A stretch of DNA of 64,000 nucleotides from Gilliamella apicola (lineage in GTDB: Bacteria; Pseudomonadota; Gammaproteobacteria; Enterobacterales; Orbaceae), in contig NZ_CP007445.1 in assembly GCF_000599985.1 (NCBI RefSeq), positions 1,612,001-1,676,000 of the forward strand. Reading direction: 5' to 3'. The notes under the pieces were generated by a model that had not been told where the DNA came from, did not search any database, and worked only from the letters and a program-made list of their open reading frames with translations. The position numbers and the translations under genes are program-made. Of this stretch, positions 57,676 to 64,000 are shown in pieces (position 1 is the first letter of the stretch; each line of letters begins with the position of its first letter).

Positions 57676-58340
57676 TCAGGCATTGCTTTTAGATAATTCA
57701 TTAATAATCTGTTCGTACTCATCATTCTAAAGAGGATAGAAGAAATACATAAAGACAATTGCCAATATTGCTAATACTTAAGAGTAAATATAGATAAGAT
57801 TGCGAATTCCAAATAATGCATTTTCGCTTAGTTCTGCATTTGGCACATACTCTACTAAAGCTAAAACAATTATTGATATAAAACCAGCTACAGCTTGTAA
57901 CATTTCACCCCAAAAAGGATAAGATGAACAAATAAGACCTTCAGCACGAATTCCTGTTTTCCATTCACCATATTCAACAGTATCAGATATTAAAGCCGAA
58001 TTGAGAGTATAAATAAAAGAACTACCTAAGTAAGCTAAAGTGCAAAAGCAACAAATGTAGAAAGAGAATTGACAACAAAGAAAGCCGTTAAATCAGCAGC
58101 AGCCCAAATTACGCATCCAATAATATATAACCAAACTCTATCAATATATTTAACAAGGTTTGGGACAATAACAGTGCCAATAAAAACCGCACCAATTGAA
58201 ACGAAGCGGATTTAAGGAATAATACAAATAAATCATTTGAGCGGTAACTCGAAGTCAAGTACTCATCTCTTCTCGATCATTACCATTATTAACTATCCAT
58301 CCAAAACCTTTTGGTGTAACAGCTTTTCTGGCATATTAAA
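57676..58340 (-). pseudogene. GPH-family sugar:cation symporter, decayed 3' part
   Basis: The minus strand, in at least two frames, reads SLSTFVAF, a break, then GSSFIYTLNSALISDTVEYG, EWKTGIRAEGLICSS and IINELSKSNA with stop at 57676. The SD-x-V-E-Y-G-E-W-x-T-G-x-R-x-E-G block is diagnostic of the GPH (MelB/YicJ) family. Several stops and frameshifts, and a missing 5' half, make it non-functional. Confidence 0.8.
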
Positions 58341-58436
58341 ATATTAGTTAAGTTTCTAAACAACGATTATGTACCTTGGTATTAATCTAACTCATTATTC
58401 TGATTTACCTTTAATTACATTCATTACCAAATCATT

Positions 58437-58832
58437 TTAAAATTCTTTATTTATTAATTTTAATTCTTCAAAAATTGATTCAAGACTATCAATATTTTCA
58501 ATTTGAACAGCAGCCATGAAGGCCCCCTCAACCAATGGGCAATTGACAATATGAATTTTTTGTTTAATCGCATCATTATCAAGCATATCGACGGCTGCTT
58601 CTGAACTCATTACGGCACTGCCTATATCTGTGAATACGAGAATGGCATCATCGGATTTGCGCTCTTGAAAAGTTTCATATATTGCTATTGGATCTGTTCC
58701 TAGATTTCCATCTGATGTTCCACCAAGAGAAAAAACAGTCACGTTTTCTTGATTCAACGCCATTTGATCAATCATCTCTTTCAAACCATCCGTTATCTTC
58801 TTACTGTGAGATACAAGAATGAAACTTATCAT
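58437..58832 (-). CDS. dhaM: PTS-dependent dihydroxyacetone kinase phosphotransferase subunit DhaM
   Basis: The 131-residue protein is a single EIIA(Man)-type domain with phospho-His9 in LVSHSKKI and FTDIGSAVMSSEAAVDML. It transfers phosphate from HPr to DhaL-bound ADP. It is the short form: the HPr and EI-like extensions of E. coli DhaM are absent. Last of four operon genes, 15 bp after dhaL. Confidence 0.93.
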   Translation of the reverse strand: MISFILVSHSKKITDGLKEMIDQMALNQENVTVFSLGGTSDGNLGTDPIAIYETFQERKSDDAILVFTDIGSAVMSSEAAVDMLDNDAIKQKIHIVNCPLVEGAFMAAVQIENIDSLESIFEELKLINKEF

Positions 58833-58847
58833 TATTAATTTCCTTGT

Positions 58848-59426
58848 TTATTGAATATTTCTTAGCATCGATGAGAACAAATACCCACTTGAAACTGAAC
58901 CAGGATCTAGATGACCAATTGAACGCTCTCCTAAGTAAGAGGCTCGTCCCTTTGTTGCTATCATTGATTTTGTTGATTCAACGGCAATATCAATAATTTG
59001 TTGCGTTAATTGTTTAGATAAAAGACTTTCGCAAACAGGCGTCCACACATCAACCATCGTTTTTTCACCGCATGCGGCTTTACCTCGTTTGAGAATGCCA
59101 TTAAGTCCTGCTTGAATAATGAGAGGTAATTCATCGGTTTCTTTAGCAGCTTTAGCCATTTCCATAAATGCAGAGCCATAGAGCGGACCTGAAGCACCAC
59201 CAATATTTCCCATGAGTGCCATCGCTGTTATTCTAAAAATCTCAGAAACTGAATTAGGCAATGCTTTTGCGAGTTCAGCTTGCATTGCGATTACGCCACG
59301 ATTCATATTATTACCATGATCACCATCGCCAATTGGTGTATCTAGATCAGTTAAATAAGTTTTATTTTTTTGAATTTCATTAGCAAAATCATTTAGCCAA
59401 TTTAAAACATTTTTTGTATCAAGCAT
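58848..59426 (-). CDS. dhaL: Dihydroxyacetone kinase, ADP-binding subunit DhaL
   Basis: This 192-residue helical-barrel protein holds ADP and two Mg ions through the Asp cluster in TPIGDGDHGNNMNRG (about residues 26-40); GNIGGASGPLYGSAF and KAACGEKTMVDVW are also conserved. It passes phosphate from DhaM to dihydroxyacetone on DhaK. Confidence 0.95.
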   Translation of the reverse strand: MLDTKNVLNWLNDFANEIQKNKTYLTDLDTPIGDGDHGNNMNRGVIAMQAELAKALPNSVSEIFRITAMALMGNIGGASGPLYGSAFMEMAKAAKETDELPLIIQAGLNGILKRGKAACGEKTMVDVWTPVCESLLSKQLTQQIIDIAVESTKSMIATKGRASYLGERSIGHLDPGSVSSGYLFSSMLRNIQ

Positions 59427-59439
59427 GATTTATTCCTTT

Positions 59440-60429
59440 TTACCAAGCTAATGTCGTTACAGGGTAATTAAGATTTTTGAGCCATTCGTCATCTACGATC
59501 TTCATTAAAGTTAAAGAAACGCCAGCCATATCAATTGCTGTCATATAATTACCGACTTTCGTAAATACTACATTCAATTTTTCTGTTTTTAATTGACGTA
59601 ACACATCATTGGTAAAAACATATTGTTCCATTAATGGAGTAGCACCTAGCCCATTAATCAAAACTGCATATTGGTCATTTTCTTGAAATGAAAATGCTGC
59701 TTTTAATTTACTAATGAGTTCCTGAGCTAAAAATTTTGAAGATTGTAGTTTTTCTCGTCTGTATCCCGGTTCACCATGAATTCCAACACCATATTCAATT
59801 TCATCATCAGCAAGAACAAAGCCAGGTTTACCAACTTCGGGAACGGTTGCGCCAGAAAATGCCACTCCAATTGTTTTAATATTTGGAATAATTTTTTCTG
59901 AAAGTTGTTTGATTTCAGTTAAACTGGCACCTTGTTCACTGGCCGCACCCAAAATCTTATGAACTAAAATTGTACCAGCGACCCCGCGCTTACCTTGGGT
60001 ATAAGTACTATTTTCAACAGCAATATCATCATCAACGATACAGCTATCGACTTTGATACCCTCCATTTCAGCCATATCTTTTGCCATTTCAAAATTCATA
60101 ATGTCACCAGAGTAATTCTTTATTACAAGAAATACTCCTTGTCCTGAATCAGCGGTTTTTATAGCGTTAAAAATTTGATCGGGTGTGGGTGAGGTAAATA
60201 CTTGACCACAGACAGCAGCAGTTAACATTCCTTGACCAACAAAACCAGCATGAGCAGGTTCATGACCACTGCCTCCTCCACTTATAATTGCTACTTTATC
60301 AATTCCTAAATTTTTTCTAATTACTATTTGAGAATCAGCAACTCTTTCTAATAATGTAGGACTACTAGCAATTAAACCATCAATCATTTCATTAACGATA
60401 TCTGAGGGATTGTTGATCAATTTTTTCAT
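59440..60429 (-). CDS. dhaK: Dihydroxyacetone kinase, substrate subunit DhaK
   Basis: This 329-residue subunit binds dihydroxyacetone covalently through His218 in GVGIHGEPGY; the phosphate-loop-like GGGSGHEPAHAGFVG (about 51-65) is intact. Together with DhaL and DhaM it makes dihydroxyacetone phosphate for glycolysis. It lies 11 bp downstream of gldA. Confidence 0.96.
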   Translation of the reverse strand: MKKLINNPSDIVNEMIDGLIASSPTLLERVADSQIVIRKNLGIDKVAIISGGGSGHEPAHAGFVGQGMLTAAVCGQVFTSPTPDQIFNAIKTADSGQGVFLVIKNYSGDIMNFEMAKDMAEMEGIKVDSCIVDDDIAVENSTYTQGKRGVAGTILVHKILGAASEQGASLTEIKQLSEKIIPNIKTIGVAFSGATVPEVGKPGFVLADDEIEYGVGIHGEPGYRREKLQSSKFLAQELISKLKAAFSFQENDQYAVLINGLGATPLMEQYVFTNDVLRQLKTEKLNVVFTKVGNYMTAIDMAGVSLTLMKIVDDEWLKNLNYPVTTLAW

Positions 60430-60440
60430 TGTATTAGCTC

Positions 60441-61583
60441 CTATTTCACAAATTTGCCAGTTGTTTTATAATTTTTACCAATAGTATCGGCAAGTAAAAT
60501 TGCCGCTTTAATTCCTTCAACTGTAACAGGGAATGGCATAGAATGAATTGATTCTTCAGGGATAATGGTTTTTTCTGCCACTTCAGTGAGCTGTTGGTCT
60601 GAAATGGTTTTTACGCCAATATCTTCAAGACAAACCGGAAGATTAACTGATAAACAAAAATCTAAAACTTCTTTAAGCTCTTCTTCTGGTGAATTTTCTA
60701 ATATAAGTTGAACTAAAGTACCGAATGCAACTTTTTCACCATGATAATAATGATGTGTTTCTTCAAGGATGGTTAATCCATCATGGACAGCATGAGCACC
60801 AGCTAAACCACCGCTTTCGAAACCAAGTCCTGAAAGCAAAATATTAGCCTCTATGACATTTTCCAATGCAGGAGTGACTACTTTATCAATGCAAGAAGCT
60901 TTAGCTTTTTTACCGTCTTTTAATAAAGTCTGATAGCATAGTGTAGCAAGAGCAAAAGCAGCTAAAGTTGGTTTTGCTCCTTCGCATAATTGTTCTCTTA
61001 CTCCACATGGTAATCCCGCATTAATATTGGCATAAGATTTTTGATTTGCTCTCGCTTCAAAATATGTTGAAAGCGCATCCCCCATCCCTGATACTAAAAA
61101 CCGAACAGGTGCTTGAGCAATAATTTGAGTGTCAATAAGTACAACGCTTGGACTTTGTTTGAAATAAGCATAATCATCAAACGCCCCATCAGGAGTATAT
61201 AAAACGGCTGAATGACTTGTTGGAGCATCAGTGGCGGCTATCGTTGGCACAATAATAACAGCATTACCTTCTGCCACACATTTAGCTGTATCAATAGCTT
61301 TACCGCCTCCTAAACCTATTGTGCAATCACATTGTTCTGTGATAGCTAATTTTTTTAGACGTTCTACTTCTATACGTGAACATTCACCATTAAATCCAGC
61401 TGTAACAAACAAGCAATTGTATTTTTCTGCCGTATAATCAAGTTGTTTACGAACTCGATCAATATCTGATTGATTAGCAATTAATAAAGCTTTCTTGCCA
61501 AAACTTGTTACAAAATAACCTAAATTTAATAATTCATTTTCACCTTGAACATATTTAGACGGTGATATAAATGCTTTTCTCAT
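60441..61583 (-). CDS. gldA: Glycerol dehydrogenase
   Basis: This 380-residue metal-dependent NAD enzyme oxidises glycerol to dihydroxyacetone, feeding DhaKLM. It shows the start RKAFISPSKYVQGENEL, the NAD loop GLGGGKAIDTAK, the metal-site Asp in SGMGDALSTYFEAR and the metal-binding His in GLAGAHAVHDGLT and HHYYHGEKVAFG. ATG 61583 has a perfect GGAGG at 7 nt, so the frame to 61616 is not used. First gene of the operon. Confidence 0.95.
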   Translation of the reverse strand: MRKAFISPSKYVQGENELLNLGYFVTSFGKKALLIANQSDIDRVRKQLDYTAEKYNCLFVTAGFNGECSRIEVERLKKLAITEQCDCTIGLGGGKAIDTAKCVAEGNAVIIVPTIAATDAPTSHSAVLYTPDGAFDDYAYFKQSPSVVLIDTQIIAQAPVRFLVSGMGDALSTYFEARANQKSYANINAGLPCGVREQLCEGAKPTLAAFALATLCYQTLLKDGKKAKASCIDKVVTPALENVIEANILLSGLGFESGGLAGAHAVHDGLTILEETHHYYHGEKVAFGTLVQLILENSPEEELKEVLDFCLSVNLPVCLEDIGVKTISDQQLTEVAEKTIIPEESIHSMPFPVTVEGIKAAILLADTIGKNYKTTGKFVK

Positions 61584-61961
61584 AATTGCCTCCAAACAAG
61601 GAACCATACCAAACAAATAAGATCACAAACTTATTATATTAATGATAAAAACCAAAATAAACGCAACATAATTGTGCCGGTTCTGTGATTTAGCGCAAAC
61701 TTTTAATCAAAAAAGAATAATATTGATCTCTAAAAATTGTTTTTGTATGAAAAGAATTACAGTAAGAAAAGGAAAATTAAAAAATAAAAATCTGAAAGAA
61801 AAATGATTTAGACTTTATGAATATGAATGGAAGCGTCTAATATTCTTTTCATTAACTCATAATAAAAGGTGAAATTATAGTAGGAGAACGATATTGGTGT
61901 TTATAAAAAAAATTGCTACTTTTTAGCGATTCTTAATTCTACTTTATTTTCTTTTAATATT
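61584..61961. promoter_or_regulatory. Control region of the gldA-dhaKLM operon
   Basis: This 378-bp gap follows the DeoR-type gene and carries the operon promoter. A half-good CRP-like site, TGTGATTTAGCGCAAA (61685-61700), matches only one half well. No clear DeoR operator was identified. Confidence 0.35.
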
Positions 61962-62699
61962 TTATATTATATTAGCGGGTGGTTTACTGTCAGTGATAAA
62001 CGTTGAAACTTGTTTTAAATTGCCAATTTCTACAGCGGCTGATGAATGAAATTTTGTATGATCACCGATTAAAATAAAATTACGTGAATGTTCAATTATT
62101 GCCTTGACGACAGCAACTTCATTTATGTCAACATCCAATAAAACACCATCATAGTCAACAGCGCCAAGACTTGTGATAAGGTAATCAGCTCGAAAACTAC
62201 TCACTAATAAAAGTGCACTTGGACCTACAATACCTCCATTATGCGAATGCAAAATACCCCCTAATGTTATGACCTCGAATTCTTTATTTTGATATAAAAT
62301 ATTAGCAACTCTTATACTATTAGTGATTACTCTCAAATTATTTTTATTTTTTAGGGCTTTCGCAACAAACTCAACACTTGTCCCCATAGTGATAAATAAA
62401 GTAGCACCATCGGGAATAAAATTAGCGACTTCATTGGCAATTATCGTTTTTTCTTCTGTATATGCTGTTTCTCGTTTAGAAAATTCAGTATTCATAAGAC
62501 TTGAAATTCTTCCTGCTCCACCATGATGTCGAGAAACTATACCTGCATCACTCAATTGACGAATATCTCGTCGTATAGTTTGTGGTGTTACATTTAGAAT
62601 TTTGGCTAGTTCTTCATTACTAATGTATCCTTTTGACATAACAAGAGAAATCAATTTATCATGCCTTGGATTTCCAGTTAATTCTATATATTCCACCAC
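61962..62699 (-). CDS. DeoR/GlpR-family regulator
   Basis: This 245-residue repressor type has an N-terminal helix-turn-helix (RHDKLISLVMSKGYISNEELAKILNV, TPQTIRRDIRQLSDAGI) and a sugar-phosphate-sensing DeoRC domain (FITMGTSVEFVAKAL, NGGIVGPSALLLVSSFRADY, ILIGDHTKFHSSA). It starts at GTG 62699 after AAGGAG. It lies just downstream of a dead PfkB kinase gene and upstream of gldA, so it may have controlled the lost sugar pathway and may now control the dha operon. Confidence 0.9.
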   Translation of the reverse strand: MVEYIELTGNPRHDKLISLVMSKGYISNEELAKILNVTPQTIRRDIRQLSDAGIVSRHHGGAGRISSLMNTEFSKRETAYTEEKTIIANEVANFIPDGATLFITMGTSVEFVAKALKNKNNLRVITNSIRVANILYQNKEFEVITLGGILHSHNGGIVGPSALLLVSSFRADYLITSLGAVDYDGVLLDVDINEVAVVKAIIEHSRNFILIGDHTKFHSSAAVEIGNLKQVSTFITDSKPPANII

Positions 62700-62719
62700 A
62701 GACTACTCCTTAATTATAT

Positions 62720-63134
62720 TTATCTTTGATGTTTAGTTAAAAATTCATTTATTTGTTTAATTGACAGTATTTCTGCACAACCACCAGCTTTAGTACATAT
62801 TAGTGCTACAACAGCATATGAGAATTTTGCTACTTTAAAGGTTGAATATCCAATTAACAAAAGCAAAAGCAAATGTGGATTGGAAAACATCTCAAGCTCT
62901 AGTTGTATCTACCACATCAACTTTAAATGCTTTATTCCAAGGTAAATTTTACTTTTCTAACCCTATACAACCTTTATCACTAAGTTTATTAATGACAACA
63001 ACTATAATTGCTATAGATCCTCCATCTATTTCTTTGTAATTACTCGCAATAAATTTGCCATTAACTTTCGGAATATCATTAATATAATAAATACCATTTT
63101 GTACTGCTCTATCTAGGCAAACAATTCTAATCAT
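62720..63134 (-). pseudogene. PfkB-family sugar kinase with internal deletion
   Basis: From ATG 63134 the N-terminus reads MIRIVCLDRAVQNGIYYIND, then FIASNYKEIDGGS, as in PfkB kinases. Below 62945 comes the C-terminal end: FKVDVVDTTRA, a TGA where the GAGD motif has Gly, DVF, a frameshift, then FKVAKFSYAVVALICTKAGG and the stop at 62720. About two thirds of the gene between is gone. It sits 20 bp upstream of the DeoR-type gene, the usual operon position. Confidence 0.85.
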
Positions 63135-63283
63135 AAAACATCCTTAACATTAGTTTACATTTTTAAATATTCGTTTAATTTTAATTTAAAGAAATTTTAG
63201 AGAAAGTAATCAAGATCACTCCATTCAATAAAAATTACAAATATAATACCAAGAGAACTAAAACGAACTTTAAGAAGTAAAAA

Positions 63284-63450
63284 ATGGTAAATATTGACTT
63301 TATTGGTCTTGGTCAAGCAGGAAGGCCTATGGGTAGCTATGGATAGATAGCATTAATAGCAAAACACCACTCCAGCAAGGTATTTATATACTTCCAAGTA
63401 ATAAAACATTATCAGGTGAAATGCGGATGCAATTGTGTGAGACAAAGTGA
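63284..63450 (+). pseudogene. Remnant of a 3-hydroxyisobutyrate-dehydrogenase-like gene
   Basis: ATG 63284 opens MVNIDFIGLGQAGRPMGSYG and stops at 63346: the NAD-binding GLGxMGxPM start of the HIBADH / tartronate-semialdehyde-reductase family. The following bases to 63450 (SINSKTPLQQGIYILPSNKT, then GEMRMQLCETK and stop) look like the tail of another or the same gene after a large deletion. Confidence 0.65.
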
Positions 63451-63657
63451 TTATTTAAAAAAATATAAATAAAATTATGGAATCTATCAGTAATAGAGTT
63501 TTAAAATTTGATTTTTGAAAAATTTAGACACCATTTTGTTGTATCATTCTTAATGACTTTATGATTTTTCTTACTAATAAATCGTTTTTAACAAATATTG
63601 CTTGCCTGCATTAAAGCCATTACAATGAGGTATATTTAATCACTACTCTTTATTTTT

Positions 63658-64000
63658 ATGATTACCTATACTGATGCTACTTTAGACGATTTGCCCTTTA
63701 TTGTTGATGTTTATAACTCCACCATTGCTTGCCGTCAAATTACGGCCGATTTACAGCCGGTGTCAGTTGAAAGTCGTTTAGTTTGGTTTAATCAGCATAA
63801 TCCTAAAAGTCGTCCGCTTTGGTTAATTAAATCTTCGAATCAACCATGTGGTTGGGTAAGCTTATCCTCTTTTTATGGGCGTGCAGCTTTTGACAAAACA
63901 GTTGAGATCAGTTTGTACCTACATCAGGATTTTAGAGGGAAAAAAATCGGTCAAACGACCATCGCATATATTGAATTATTCGCCAAACAAGCTGGCATTG
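63658..64000 (+). CDS. GNAT acetyltransferase, phosphinothricin-acetyltransferase-like (partial)
   Basis: From ATG 63658 the frame is open to the window end (114 residues). MITYTDATLDDLPFIVDVYN and STIACRQITADLQPVSVESR, then WFNQHNP, VEISLYLHQDFRGKKIGQTT, match the PAT/YncA branch of GNAT enzymes, including the acetyl-CoA loop RGKKIG. These acetylate amino-acid analogues or amines; the substrate is unknown. The 3' end is outside the window. Confidence 0.88.
   Translation, partial: MITYTDATLDDLPFIVDVYNSTIACRQITADLQPVSVESRLVWFNQHNPKSRPLWLIKSSNQPCGWVSLSSFYGRAAFDKTVEISLYLHQDFRGKKIGQTTIAYIELFAKQAGI

Noticed and set aside
61685..61700. CRP site before gldA
   Set aside because: Only one half-site (TGTGA) matches; the other half GCAAA is far from TCACA.
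62842..63039. 65-codon plus-strand frame
   Set aside because: It is antisense to the PfkB pseudogene, whose conserved motifs account for the sequence.

Overview
The window is an AT-rich bacterial chromosome segment. Its core genes (hemA, lolB-ispE, apt, trmN6-nfi-yigZ, ada) are gammaproteobacterial, and their company (vgrG islands with many immunity genes, PTS sugar uptake, dihydroxyacetone kinase) points to the Orbaceae. A Gilliamella-like insect-gut symbiont is my best guess. That is inference from gene content and base composition; no 16S rRNA gene is present.

Layout. Positions 1-4.2 kb hold small, mostly minus-strand genes that look like immunity genes, including a tandem membrane-protein family with one intact and two broken copies. 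Positions 4.6-9.3 kb hold a compact iron-siderophore uptake unit: a Fur-box-preceded TonB-dependent receptor, an AraC/PchR-like regulator and an RhtX/FptX-like permease, with no biosynthesis genes. Positions 9.5-21.5 kb form a type VI secretion (T6SS) VgrG island. In transcription order it has a ghost of a vgrG 5' end, a DUF3396 immunity gene, a vgrG cut by a 1194-bp IS3-family element with a 4-bp target duplication, a papain/NlpC-like cysteine-hydrolase effector candidate, a lipoprotein that may be its immunity partner, a chimeric remnant, and three near-identical Tli4-type immunity genes.

Positions 21.9-26.9 kb hold a class A acid phosphatase and an alpha-glucoside operon (GntR/UTRA regulator, GH4 6-phospho-alpha-glucosidase, PTS EIICB). 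Its control region carries a perfect CRP consensus site and a 29-bp palindrome. Positions 28.2-32.3 kb look like a thiazoline/cysteine salvage operon: an ABC transporter with all three functional parts in one polypeptide, an L-2-amino-thiazoline-4-carboxylate hydrolase and an M20 carbamoylase. After a DUF6710 gene and a decayed stretch comes tRNA-Leu(CAA) and a broken esterase gene.

Positions 36.3-51.8 kb are mainly housekeeping: hemA, lolB, ispE, a YetF-like protein, a PheC-like periplasmic protein, ada, a VWA-histidine kinase-response regulator operon, apt, a DDAH plus amino-acid antiporter pair, trmN6, nfi and yigZ. Positions 52.5-57.5 kb hold small secreted or membrane proteins and a divergent LysR/MFS pair with a perfect LysR-type palindrome between them. 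Positions 57.6-64 kb carry a glycerol/dihydroxyacetone operon (gldA-dhaK-dhaL-dhaM) with a DeoR-type regulator, surrounded by the wreckage of a sugar-catabolic locus (GPH symporter, PfkB kinase and 3-hydroxyisobutyrate-dehydrogenase-like pseudogenes). A GNAT acetyltransferase gene runs off the right end.

Two themes stand out: repeated duplication, recombination and decay in the T6SS immunity regions, and piecemeal loss of carbohydrate genes around an intact dha operon.
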